Assembly (NCBI RefSeq): GCF_005771675.1
Contig: NZ_VAJM01000002.1
Location: forward strand, 62,001-126,000
Direction of reading: 5' to 3'
Length of the DNA stretch: 64,000 nt
Source: Hymenobacter jeollabukensis
Lineage (GTDB): Bacteria; Bacteroidota; Bacteroidia; Cytophagales; Hymenobacteraceae
The notes under the pieces were generated by a model, which saw only the letters and a list, made by a program, of their open reading frames with translations, was not told the DNA's origin and did not search any database. A program made the translations under genes and the position numbers. Positions 42,172 to 50,899 of the stretch are shown here, piece by piece. Position 1 is the first letter of the stretch. The number at the start of each line of letters is the position of its first letter.

Positions 42172-43807
42172 GCCCTGGCTGCTGACGCTGCTGGGGCCCG
42201 TGCTGCTGTGGGTGGGTTGGCCGGTACACCCGGCCCCCGCGCCGCTGCTGCTGTTGGTAGGCTTGGTGCCGCTGCTGCGGCTGGCCCAGGTGCTGCGCGC
42301 CCAGGGCGCCAGCGGCGGCCGGTGGTGGCGCTGGAGCTACCTCTACCTGCTGCTCTGGAACGTGCTGACCACCTACTGGGTGGCCTACAGCACGGTGGGC
42401 GGCGGCATTGCGGCCAACATTCTCAACGCCGCTCTGCAAAGCCTGCCGCTGCTGGCTTTCTGGCACACGCGCCGCCTGGCGGGCCGGGCGTTGGGCTACG
42501 TCTCGTTCGTGGTGTACTGGCTGGCCTTCGAGCAACTGCACCTCACCTGGGATTTGTCGTGGCCCTGGCTGACCTTGGGCAACGGCTTTGCGGCCGTGCC
42601 GGGCTGGGTGCAGTGGTACGAGTACACCGGGCAGCTCGGCGGCTCGCTATGGGTGCTGCTGGCGAACCTAGCCATCTTCCGGGCCGCCTTCGGCGCGGCC
42701 GAGCGGGTGGAGCTGCCCGCGCAGCACGCCTTCGTGGTGGCGCGCCCGGCGGCCCGGCCTGCGTGGCGCTGGCTGCTGCCGGCGCTGGCCGTGGCGCTGC
42801 CGCTGCTGGTGTCCTTCGGCATCGGCAGCCGCTGGCAGGAAAAGGGGCCGGCGGCCGAGGTGGTGGTGGTGCAGCCCAACATCGACCCGTTTGAGGAGAA
42901 GTTTGCCGGCACGGCCCGCTACATCACCCCCGAAGACCAGCGCGAGCGGATGATCCGGCTGACGGAACAAACCGTGACGCCCCAAACGCGGCTGGTGCTC
43001 TGGCCCGAAACCTCGCTGGAAACCGTGCACTGGGAAAGCCAGCTCGAAGCCAACCCCGACGTGCTGCGCATCCGGCAGCTGCTGGCGGCCCACCCCGGTC
43101 TGCGGCTGATTTCGGGCATGACCTCGGTGGGCACTTACCCGAGCAAAGAGCAGGCCTCGGCCACCGCCCGCTACCGCGACGATCTGGGCTTCTACGACCT
43201 CTACAACGCGGCCCTGCACGTCGACGGGGCCAGCGGCCCCACGCAGGTGTACCACAAGTCGAAGCTGGTGCCGGGGGTGGAGAAGGTGCCGAGTTGGCTG
43301 AACTCGGCCCTGGGCACCATCAACCTGGGCGGCGTGGTGGGCTCCTACGGCAGCCAGGACACGCGCACCGTGTTCCGCAGCCGCGCCGCCGCGCCCGACA
43401 GTGCCCTGCGCGTGGCGCCGGTTATCTGCTACGAATCGGTGTACTCCGACTACGTGAGCGAGTACGTGCGCCGCGGCGCCACGCTCATCGGCATCATCAC
43501 CAACGACGGCTGGTGGTCTGATTCGCCCGGCTACAAGCAGCACCTGCTCTACGGCCGCCTGCGCGCCATCGAGACGCGCCGCGACATTGCCCGCGCCGCC
43601 AATACCGGCGTGTCGGCCTTCGTGAACCAGCGCGGCGACATCGTGCAGCAAACCGGGTGGTGGACCCAAGCGGCCAGCCGCTACGTGGTGCACCTCAACG
43701 ACGAGCTGACCTTCTACGTGCGCCACGGCGAGCTGCTGGGCCCGGCCACGCAGGTGCTGGCGGTGCTGCTGCTGGCGTTTGCGCTGCTGCGGCGCTTCGT
43801 GAAATAG
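42140..43807 (+). CDS. lnt: Apolipoprotein N-acyltransferase
   Basis: 555 residues from a TTG start preceded by AAGGAG, a rare Shine-Dalgarno-like sequence here. About seven TM helices come first, then a periplasmic nitrilase-like domain. The catalytic triad is visible: Glu290 in WPETSLETVHWES, Lys373 in YHKSKLVPGVEKVP, Cys430 in APVICYESVYSDYV. Lnt adds the third acyl chain to lipoproteins such as the lipobox proteins in this window. The start lies inside rsmI. A second TTG two codons downstream is an alternative start. Confidence 0.95.
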   Translation: MSLSFKDFANKPWLLTLLGPVLLWVGWPVHPAPAPLLLLVGLVPLLRLAQVLRAQGASGGRWWRWSYLYLLLWNVLTTYWVAYSTVGGGIAANILNAALQSLPLLAFWHTRRLAGRALGYVSFVVYWLAFEQLHLTWDLSWPWLTLGNGFAAVPGWVQWYEYTGQLGGSLWVLLANLAIFRAAFGAAERVELPAQHAFVVARPAARPAWRWLLPALAVALPLLVSFGIGSRWQEKGPAAEVVVVQPNIDPFEEKFAGTARYITPEDQRERMIRLTEQTVTPQTRLVLWPETSLETVHWESQLEANPDVLRIRQLLAAHPGLRLISGMTSVGTYPSKEQASATARYRDDLGFYDLYNAALHVDGASGPTQVYHKSKLVPGVEKVPSWLNSALGTINLGGVVGSYGSQDTRTVFRSRAAAPDSALRVAPVICYESVYSDYVSEYVRRGATLIGIITNDGWWSDSPGYKQHLLYGRLRAIETRRDIARAANTGVSAFVNQRGDIVQQTGWWTQAASRYVVHLNDELTFYVRHGELLGPATQVLAVLLLAFALLRRFVK

Positions 43808-43891
43808 TAATTCCTCCATCCTTTCATCCGGCGGCCGCGCGGCAAACCGCAGCCCGGCGTAGTCAAGGACCTCATCCTGCCCCCAACTGCC

Positions 43892-44239
43892 ATGCGCCAG
43901 ATAGCCCGCGTACCCCAGCCCGCCTCCCACGTGGTGCGGCTGATGATTCACGACTGCGACGACGGGGTGTACCTCTTCGGCTTCGATACGCTGACGGATG
44001 GCCGCGGCCTCTGGGACCAGCGGCACGAAACCGTGGCGGCCGCCGAAGCCGCGGCGCAACGCGAATACGGCGTCGCGCCGGGCAGCTGGCAGCCCATTGC
44101 CGATCTGCAGGCGCATTGCCAGCAAGACTGGATTGCGCCGGTGCGCACCAAAGGAAGCCCGGAAGGCCAGCCGCAGTACGGCCGGCTCGAAACGCTTGTC
44201 AACAACGAATGGGTGGACTTTCACCCCGAACAATTCTGA
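43892..44239 (+). CDS. Conserved hypothetical protein, 115 aa
   Basis: Soluble, no signal or TM segment. Motifs such as HDCDDGVYLFGFDTLTDGRG and AAAQREYGVAPGSWQPI suggest a compact alpha/beta domain, but no family is recognised. The stop TGA at 44237-44239 is one base before the ATG of the inositol monophosphatase gene, so the two are surely co-translated, which hints at a link to phosphate or sugar metabolism. Confidence 0.8.
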   Translation: MRQIARVPQPASHVVRLMIHDCDDGVYLFGFDTLTDGRGLWDQRHETVAAAEAAAQREYGVAPGSWQPIADLQAHCQQDWIAPVRTKGSPEGQPQYGRLETLVNNEWVDFHPEQF

Positions 44240-44240
44240 T

Positions 44241-45047
44241 ATGGACCTTCAGCAACTCACCCAGCTCAGCCACCAGGTAGCCGAAGTAGCGCGCCAGGCC
44301 GGGCAGTTTATCCGCCAGGAAGCGGCCAGCTTCGACCGCGGCCGCATCGAGCACAAGGGCCTGCACGACATGGTGTCGTACGTGGACCAGGAGTCGGAGC
44401 GCATTGTGGTGGCGGGGCTGCGCGCGCTGCTGCCCGAGGCCGGCTTCATCACCGAGGAGGGCACCGCCGGGCCGGCCAACCGCGCCGAGCAGTTCACCTG
44501 GATTATCGACCCGCTCGACGGCACCACCAACTTCATCCACGGCCTGCCCGTCTACTCCGTCAGCATCGCGCTGATGCAGGGCGCGGAGCTGGTCATCGGG
44601 GTAGTGTACGAGGTGAACCAGGAGGAGACGTTCCGGGCCGTGCGCGGCGGCGGGGCTTTTGCCAACGAGCGGCCCATCCGCGTGTCGGACGCGCCTACGC
44701 TGAGCAAGTCCCTGGTATCTACGGGCTTTCCCTACAGCAACTTCAACCGCATCGACCCCTACCTGGGCATGCTGAAGGAGTTTATGCGCGAAACCAACGG
44801 CGTGCGCCGCGTCGGCTCGGCCGCCATCGACCTGGCCTGGGTGGCCGCCGGCCGCTTCGAGGCTTTCTTTGAGTTCAACATCAACTCCTACGACGTGGCG
44901 GCCGGCATTTTGCTGGTGCGCGAGGCCGGCGGCCGCGTCACGCAGTTCCTGGAAGAGGGGGACCCGGTGTTCAACCGCGAAATCATTGCCAGCAACGGCC
45001 ACGTCCACGAGGAGATGATGCAGATTATCCGCCCGTTCTGGCAGTAG
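44241..45047 (+). CDS. Inositol monophosphatase family protein
   Basis: 268 residues, Mg2+-dependent phosphatase of the IMPase/FBPase superfamily. Motifs: DMVSYVDQESERIV, ITEEG (metal Glu), WIIDPLDGTTNFIHG (the DPxDGT metal site) and the distal motif with SAAIDLAWVAAGRFEAFFE and NSYDVAAGILLVREAGG. It may dephosphorylate inositol-1-phosphate or act in the sulfur pathway (CysQ-like) or on small nucleotides; the motif set fits IMPase best. ATG 44241 is coupled to the preceding gene. Confidence 0.93.
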   Translation: MDLQQLTQLSHQVAEVARQAGQFIRQEAASFDRGRIEHKGLHDMVSYVDQESERIVVAGLRALLPEAGFITEEGTAGPANRAEQFTWIIDPLDGTTNFIHGLPVYSVSIALMQGAELVIGVVYEVNQEETFRAVRGGGAFANERPIRVSDAPTLSKSLVSTGFPYSNFNRIDPYLGMLKEFMRETNGVRRVGSAAIDLAWVAAGRFEAFFEFNINSYDVAAGILLVREAGGRVTQFLEEGDPVFNREIIASNGHVHEEMMQIIRPFWQ

Positions 45048-45063
45048 TCAGCGGCGGCTTACC

Positions 45064-45298
45064 CCGCCGTCATTGCGAGGAGGCACGACATTCCGCGCAT
45101 CAAGCGGCGTCAACCCTTCCTCTCGCGGTAGAAGCGGCCCAACTGGTACAACCCCAAAACAGCACCGCCCGAAAACGTCGTACGAACGTCTTCGGGCGGT
45201 GTCGTTTTGGGTTAGCAGGGATTGTAGCGGCAGTGCTACTAGAGGAACGATTGCTTCGCTTGACTACGTCGACCTTCGGTTCGCTCGCAATGACGGCC
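45064..45298. repeat. REP-like inverted pair around a terminator
   Basis: The left arm begins GCCGTCATTGCGAGG (about 45067). The right arm ends TCGCTCGCAATGACGGC (about 45297) and both continue inward with partly matching sequence. A terminator hairpin lies between them. Confidence 0.7.
45152..45213. terminator. Terminator hairpin inside the REP-like pair
   Basis: CCCCAAAACAGCACCGCCCGAA pairs, with two mismatches, with TTCGGGCGGTGTCGTTTTGGG around a 17-nt loop, 105 bases after the phosphatase stop. It has T-rich 3' flanks in both directions. Confidence 0.75.
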
Positions 45299-45329
45299 AG
45301 TGTTGCCCTGCTTTCCTGAGTTGCTCAGC

Positions 45330-46172
45330 TTACGGCTGCAGATTCACGTTTTCGATGGTCTTTACGGCGTTGTTGGTTACCGTCACGTCGGTTCTGGTCG
45401 CGTTCAGGTAGGGGTTTTGCCCGGCTGGCGCCGAGGTCGTCGGGAAGTACTTCACGGTGTAGGTGCCGGCGGGCAGGCTCCAGAGCTGGTAGGCGCCGCT
45501 GGCATCGGCCATGGTGCTGAAGGTATCGGGCACGGTAATGCTGCTGCGGATGGCCAGCACCTGCGGCGCGGCGGCCGTGGGCGACACGGTGCCACGAATG
45601 GCGCCGTTCAAATCCTGCGCCACCACCCGGATGACGGGCTTGAGCAGGTACCGCTCGTTCTGGTTGCCGTTACCGTTGCCATTGCCGCGCTCCACGATGG
45701 ACTTGGCCACGTCGAAGTCGAGCAGCAGCTGGTAGGTCTGGCCCGCGGTTAGGGTCACGTTCTGCAGCCGGAGCTTCACGCCCGAGGTTTGCCCGCTGGG
45801 CGTTTTCAGCGCGTAGGTGTTGCCATCACGCCCCACCACGAAGTTGTTTGGGCCGAGCACCAAGCGGATTTCCTGCGGCGTGCCGGGGTTGAAGTCGGTA
45901 TCCACCAGCAGGGCCGAGCGGCCGTTCACGTACTCCAGCACGTTGATGGTCTGGGGCGTGAAGGGCAGGGTTTGCCAGCCGTCGGGGTCGTTTTCCGGGT
46001 TCAGGTGCAGCTCGATGCGCTGCACGTCGAGCCGGACGGCGCGAAAGTCGCCGGGGGCATCGGTCAGGCGGATCTGCAGCTTGGCGTTGCCGGACTTATC
46101 GTTGTCCTTACCGCAGCCGGCCAGGCCGAGAACCGTCAGGGCAGTCAGAGAAAACAGCGTCAGTTGTTTCAT
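45330..46172 (-). CDS. DUF4382 lipoprotein with carboxypeptidase-regulatory-like domain
   Basis: 280 residues. The signal MKQLTLFSLTALTVLGLAGC has lipobox LAGC, giving an acylated Cys20. DUF4382 features: LQIRLTDAPGDFRAVRLDVQ and INVLEYVNGRSALLVDTDFNPG, ending in a block with LLLDFDVAKSIVERGNGNGN. The last ~90 residues (LNGAIRGTVSPTAAAPQVLA...) form a carboxypeptidase-regulatory or Cna-B-like beta domain ending in NVNLQP. Probably outer-membrane associated and surface or periplasm facing; function unknown. The gene is convergent with the inositol phosphatase. Its 5' region is AT-rich. Confidence 0.88.
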   Translation of the reverse strand: MKQLTLFSLTALTVLGLAGCGKDNDKSGNAKLQIRLTDAPGDFRAVRLDVQRIELHLNPENDPDGWQTLPFTPQTINVLEYVNGRSALLVDTDFNPGTPQEIRLVLGPNNFVVGRDGNTYALKTPSGQTSGVKLRLQNVTLTAGQTYQLLLDFDVAKSIVERGNGNGNGNQNERYLLKPVIRVVAQDLNGAIRGTVSPTAAAPQVLAIRSSITVPDTFSTMADASGAYQLWSLPAGTYTVKYFPTTSAPAGQNPYLNATRTDVTVTNNAVKTIENVNLQP

Positions 46173-46513
46173 AGAAGGAGGGCAGAGGGAGCCTGAAGCA
46201 AAATGTATAAACGCGCTTCCTACGCAACTTCGTGCCACAAGTATTACAAAACCAAGAAAACACCTCTTAAACCGGTCATTTCATTTACATATTCCAAGAA
46301 ATACCACCTTTCGAAATATATTCCGAAAAATCAATATAATTCAACCTAACCCCGAGAACCGCACCTCGCGCCAACGTGCCGCCCGGTAACGGGTGCGCAT
46401 TCATTCTGTCGCATAAAGCCCTGACCTATAGTTACTCCACAAAGCCGGAAGCCGCCCGGCCGGGCCAATAAAGGCTCCGCCGGGCGGCTTCCGTGATTAG
46501 CCGTTTAGGGTCG
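46173..46513. other. AT-rich intergenic region, no gene seen
   Basis: 341 bp between the start of the DUF4382 gene and the end of the AsmA-like gene, both on the minus strand. About 46240-46350 is AT-rich. Toward the AsmA side a GC-rich hairpin forms the terminator. No open reading frame of note. Confidence 0.6.
46447..46492 (-). terminator. Hairpin after the AsmA-like gene
   Basis: GGAAGCCGCCCGGC (46447-46460) pairs with GCCGGGCGGCTTCC (46479-46492), an 18-nt loop between, downstream of the leftward stop at 46514. The U-tract on the minus strand is weak. Confidence 0.7.
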
Positions 46514-49500
46514 TTAATTGCCGCCCGCCTTGGCCGTGTCTGCCGGGGTCGGGGCGGGCGTCGGCGTCTGGGTGGGCGTGGGTGTTTTCTTGGGCTTGCC
46601 GAACAGGTTACCGAGGCCTTCCTTGGCTTTCTGCTTGAGCTTGGCTTCGGCTTCGAGGCGCCGCTTCTCGATTTCCTGGGCGGCCTTGGCCTGCAGCTCC
46701 AGCTGCTTCTTTTCCAGCTCCTTGCGGGCGCTGTCCTGGGCCACCTGGGCTTTGGCGGCCAGCTTCAGCTTGGCGTCGTCCACCTTGCTCTGCACCACGC
46801 TGGTCACCAGGCTCTTGGCCAGGTCCTTGGCCTGGGCCTTGGTGCCGGCGGTAGTCAGGCGCACGTCGGGGTTGGTGATGGAGCCGCCGATTTTCAGGCC
46901 CATGGTCACCCGCTCGGTGCCCTTGATGTCCTGCACGCCGGTCAGCTGGGTAAGCTTGGCGTTCAGGGCGTTGCCCACTTTACCGGTGGGCACGTCCAGC
47001 GCCATCACGTAGTCCACGGTGCCGCCCACGTTCGAGGAGCCGCCCACCGTGGCCTTGATCTGGCCCACGGTGAAGTCGAAGGGCTTCACGATGAGGTTGC
47101 CGTTCAGCATTTCGGCCGCCACGTCCTTGTTGTTCACCGCGAAGTTCTTCAGCTCCTGCAGCTGCGTCAGGTTGCTGATTTTGGCAAACACCGGCGAAGT
47201 GCCCACGGCGGCGCGCACCACCTCAAACAGGCCCTTGCCCGTCAGGGTGCTGTAGTTGGGCATCATGTCCTGGCCCATTTCCCCGCTCAGGGTGAAGTTG
47301 GTGCCGAAGATGCCCTCCACCTGCTGGGCCAGCGGCAGCAGCTTTTTCACCGAGGGGAAGGCCGCAAACGCGTTCTGGAAGTTCAGGTTCTTGATGTTCA
47401 GCCCGAAGTTGAACTTGGGGTGCTGCAGGTCCCGGCTGTTGTAGCTGCCGTTGGTGGCAAACTGCCCGCCGAGAGTGTTAAACGTCAGCCCGTTCATGTT
47501 CACGGCCTCGTCCTTCACCGTCAGCGCGCCCTTGAGGTTGTCCAGCTTGAGGTTGTCGTAAATCACCTGGTCCACGTCGGCGTTCAGCTTCAAATCGAAG
47601 AACTTCGGAATCTGCAGCACGCCGTCGGCCGCGGCCGTAGTGGGGGCCTGGGTGGCCTTTTTGGCCCCGGCCGAAGCCTGCCCGTCGGGCTCCACCATCC
47701 ACTCGTTCACGTTGAAGCGCTTGGAGTTGACGGTCAGCGTACCGCGCAGGGGCTGGCCCGGGGTGAACAGGTAGCCCATGTAGTTGCTGATAACACCCGA
47801 AGCCTGTACGTCCGAGGAGCCCACGAAGCCCGTCATGTCCTGCAGGGTGATGCTGGCGTTGTTGAACGAGGCCGTGGCCTGGGTCACCCGCACGCCCTGG
47901 GGCAAATCGGCGCTCTTGTAAGTCACGTTCTGCGCGTTGACGGTGCCCGAGGCCACGATGTTCTGGTAGCGCTCCGCCTCGATGTCGGCCATGCTGCCCT
48001 TGGCGGCCACGTTGCCGCTCAGGCGCCCGGTCACCGTCATGCCCTCCAGCGGGAAGATCTTGGTCATCTTGGTCAGGTCGATGACGCCCTTCACGTTGGC
48101 GTCGAAGATGGGCTTGGCTATGTTCTGGGCGGCCAGGCGGCCCTCCAGCGGCTCCCCGTCGAGCAGCATCCGAAACTGCGGAATATCGATGCGCGTGTCG
48201 TTGACCTGGCCGGTGGTGTTGACCACCGTGCCGTTCACCGTCAGGTTCTCGATGGGCGCCGGGAAGGCCTTGGCCTTCACGTAGCCGTTGGTCAGGCGCA
48301 GCGCCGCCCGGGTCACCGGCATCTGCGTCTTTGAGTAGGTGCCCTTGGCCGTAGCGTCCACGAACAGCAGCCCGCGCAGCACCATATCCGGCACCGGGTA
48401 CACCTTGGTGGCTTCGGCCAGGTCCACGTTGGCCTTCACGCGGCCGTCCACCTTCATCGGCTCCAGCCCGTCGATGCGCACGTTGCCGTCCACCGGGTTT
48501 TTGCCCAGGTCGAGGTGAAACTTCTTCACGTCCACCATCACGTTGTTGGTGAAGCCCGAGGGGTTGTCCACCTTCATATCCACGTTGATGTTGGTGGCCG
48601 CCTGCGGCAGGTCGGGGTACTTGAACCGGCCGTTGGTCACCACCAGGTTCACCCCGTAGCCTGGCATCTTCACGTCGTTCTGCACGCCCTTGAAGTAGCC
48701 GTCGAAGGCCACCTTGCCCGCCGTTTCGATGTTCTGGAAGTCCTTGGTAAACACGCCCGGCACCAAGCTCAGGATGTTCTTGAAGTCGGTTTCCAGCGCC
48801 TTGAAGGTCAGGTCGTAGGTGATGTCCGTTTCGTTGGGCAGCCCGATCTGGCCCTGGAAGCTGAACGGAAAGTCGTTCAGCCGCATCTGGTTGTCCTTGA
48901 AGGTGAAATTCATCTTCGCCAGGTCCATGCCCATCGTCACATCGGCCGTCAGCTTCTTCTTGTCGACGTAGGTCGTGCCGTCGTACACCATGCTCAAGGC
49001 CTTCGCCGTGGTGTTCGACTTCATGTCGAACACGTCCTCGGCGAAGTCGCCCGAGCCGGTGTGGTTCACCCCGCGCAGCTCCATGCCGAAGGGAATCGTC
49101 AAATCCTCGTAGCGAATGTGCCCGTCCTCGATTTTCCAGCCCTTGATAGCAATTTTCGGCGAGGCCGTCGTGTCCACGCCCTTGGTCGCCAGGGCCGAGT
49201 CGGACAGCACGATGTCCCAGTTGGCGCGGCCGCTCTTGAGCACCCGGGCGTGGATGTCGGGCCGCTCCAGGTTCACCGAGTTGATCTTGATTTCGTTGCC
49301 GCTGATGACGCTCATCAGGTCGAGGCCTACGTCCAGCCGGGGCAGGTAAGCCAGGGTATCGCGGGCAAAAGAGTCCTTGCCAATCACCCGCAGCTCTTCA
49401 ATGCTCAGGTCGAGGTCGGGGAAGGTGCGCAGCAGGCTCACGCTCACATTGTCGGGCTGATACTCCACCCGCGCCGCCAGTTTCTGCGCCAGCTGCTTGT

Positions 49501-49603
49501 CGAGCGCCGCCTTGAGCTTGTCTTTGAAGAGCACCGGCGCCAAGGCCACGGCCGCGACGAGGACCACGAGGAAAATCAGCAGCCCCAGAAAAAATTTTCG
49601 CAT
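46514..49603 (-). CDS. AsmA-like envelope protein, 1029 aa
   Basis: One N-terminal TM helix (MRKFFLGLLIFLVVLVAAVALAPVLF) followed by long repeating beta strands (DGHIRYEDLTIP, TINSVN-type pattern, LKLNADVDQVIYDNLKLDNL), the signature of AsmA/TamB-like bridge proteins that move lipids between the membranes. The C-terminal ~110 residues hold a coiled-coil rich in Lys/Glu/Gln (DSARKELEKKQLELQAKAAQ) and then a TPTPTQTPTPAPTPAD linker-like end, unusual for AsmA. Function in outer-membrane lipid homeostasis is inferred. ATG at 49601-49603. Confidence 0.9.
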   Translation of the reverse strand: MRKFFLGLLIFLVVLVAAVALAPVLFKDKLKAALDKQLAQKLAARVEYQPDNVSVSLLRTFPDLDLSIEELRVIGKDSFARDTLAYLPRLDVGLDLMSVISGNEIKINSVNLERPDIHARVLKSGRANWDIVLSDSALATKGVDTTASPKIAIKGWKIEDGHIRYEDLTIPFGMELRGVNHTGSGDFAEDVFDMKSNTTAKALSMVYDGTTYVDKKKLTADVTMGMDLAKMNFTFKDNQMRLNDFPFSFQGQIGLPNETDITYDLTFKALETDFKNILSLVPGVFTKDFQNIETAGKVAFDGYFKGVQNDVKMPGYGVNLVVTNGRFKYPDLPQAATNINVDMKVDNPSGFTNNVMVDVKKFHLDLGKNPVDGNVRIDGLEPMKVDGRVKANVDLAEATKVYPVPDMVLRGLLFVDATAKGTYSKTQMPVTRAALRLTNGYVKAKAFPAPIENLTVNGTVVNTTGQVNDTRIDIPQFRMLLDGEPLEGRLAAQNIAKPIFDANVKGVIDLTKMTKIFPLEGMTVTGRLSGNVAAKGSMADIEAERYQNIVASGTVNAQNVTYKSADLPQGVRVTQATASFNNASITLQDMTGFVGSSDVQASGVISNYMGYLFTPGQPLRGTLTVNSKRFNVNEWMVEPDGQASAGAKKATQAPTTAAADGVLQIPKFFDLKLNADVDQVIYDNLKLDNLKGALTVKDEAVNMNGLTFNTLGGQFATNGSYNSRDLQHPKFNFGLNIKNLNFQNAFAAFPSVKKLLPLAQQVEGIFGTNFTLSGEMGQDMMPNYSTLTGKGLFEVVRAAVGTSPVFAKISNLTQLQELKNFAVNNKDVAAEMLNGNLIVKPFDFTVGQIKATVGGSSNVGGTVDYVMALDVPTGKVGNALNAKLTQLTGVQDIKGTERVTMGLKIGGSITNPDVRLTTAGTKAQAKDLAKSLVTSVVQSKVDDAKLKLAAKAQVAQDSARKELEKKQLELQAKAAQEIEKRRLEAEAKLKQKAKEGLGNLFGKPKKTPTPTQTPTPAPTPADTAKAGGN

Positions 49604-49757
49604 GGGTTAAGTAGTTGGCAACTAGCGCCCAACTCCTACAGGAGCCGAATCCGCCAGTCGAGGTGGCAACTTAAAGAGGAGCGAATTTGCAATTTTAGTT
49701 CCGCCACCCGGCAGCCGCGCACCAAACGCGGCGCAGCGGCCGTTAGTCCACCCACCT

Positions 49758-50828
49758 ATGCGCGCCACCGACCTGCCCGTCTTTTCGCCCCGCCGGCGTA
49801 CCCGGCTGGCCGCGCCGTGCGCCTGCCTCGCCGCGGCCCTAACCGGCTTACTGGCAGGCCCCAACGCGCAGGCCCAGGACGTATTCTTCTCCCAGCCCTA
49901 CGCCACCCGGCTGCACCTGAACCCGGCCTTCACCGGCCTGTTCGACGACTACAGCGTCACGCTGGCTTACCGCAACCAGTATCCCACGCTCATCGGCACG
50001 CTGCAGTCCAGCCAGCTCGCCGCCGATTACCGCCTGCAGGACCAGCGCAGCGCCGTAGGTTTGCTCATCAATGCCGACCGCGGCGGGGAATTGGATATGA
50101 CGCGCTTCGAGGGCGGCTTCACCTACGCCTACCACGGCAAGCTGGCCAAGGGCGCCTACGTCAGTGCCGGCGCCCACGCCGCCTACGGCTCGCAGCGCAT
50201 CAGCTACGGCAACCTCGTTTTCGGCGACCAGTTCGACGCCGACGGCCAACGACTGGGTGCGTCGGCTGAGCAGATTCCGCAGGTTTATGATCCTAAGCGC
50301 TACTTTACCCTCGGCCTCGGCGGCATTTTCTATACCGAGCAGTCCTGGTTCGGCATTGCCGCCTCGCACCTGAACCAGCCCGTCGTCGGCCGCGCCGACA
50401 ACGCGGTGCTGCCGTTTCGCCTCGGCCTGCACGGCGGCTACAAATACTATTTCCGCAAGACCACCGTTAAGCGAGTATACCACGAGGTAAGCCTCTCGCC
50501 CACCGTGGCTTACACTTACCAAGGCGGCTCCGACCGCGCCGAAATCGGCCTGTACGGAACCTGGACTCCCCTGACCGCCGGCCTGATCTGGCGGGGTGCC
50601 GCGCCCGGCCCGGGCAAAACGCAGCAGAGCCTGGTGGCGCTGGTCGGCGTGGGCTGGGGAGGTTTCCGCTTCGCTTACAGTTACGACGTGAGTCTCAGCC
50701 GGTTCAGCCGCGAAGTCGGCGGCGCCCACGAGCTAACATTGTGTTTACAGAAGATTGACTTGCTTGAAGCCGCGAACCGCCGTCTGCGGCGCAAAAATTA
50801 CGCGGCGCCCCCTTGTCCAACCTTTTGA
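49758..50828 (+). CDS. PorP/SprF family type IX secretion outer-membrane protein
   Basis: 356 residues. After a ~40-residue N-terminal signal region (LAGPNAQAQ cleavage-like site) comes QDVFFSQPYATRLHLNPAFTGLFDDYSVTLAYRNQYP, the PorP/SprF opening, and then a beta-barrel-like alternation to the end (EIGLYGTWTPLTAGLIWRG). PorP/SprF proteins anchor type B-tailed substrates and the gliding machinery at the outer membrane. The gldJ-like gene follows after 71 bp on the same strand. The signal is longer than usual, so a start inside it is possible. Confidence 0.9.
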   Translation: MRATDLPVFSPRRRTRLAAPCACLAAALTGLLAGPNAQAQDVFFSQPYATRLHLNPAFTGLFDDYSVTLAYRNQYPTLIGTLQSSQLAADYRLQDQRSAVGLLINADRGGELDMTRFEGGFTYAYHGKLAKGAYVSAGAHAAYGSQRISYGNLVFGDQFDADGQRLGASAEQIPQVYDPKRYFTLGLGGIFYTEQSWFGIAASHLNQPVVGRADNAVLPFRLGLHGGYKYYFRKTTVKRVYHEVSLSPTVAYTYQGGSDRAEIGLYGTWTPLTAGLIWRGAAPGPGKTQQSLVALVGVGWGGFRFAYSYDVSLSRFSREVGGAHELTLCLQKIDLLEAANRRLRRKNYAAPPCPTF

Positions 50829-50899
50829 AAACTCGTAACATTGCGTTCAGTTTGCCATTCTCAAGCCTTTTCCGCTCAAGGAGTTCCACGTAAACAAGT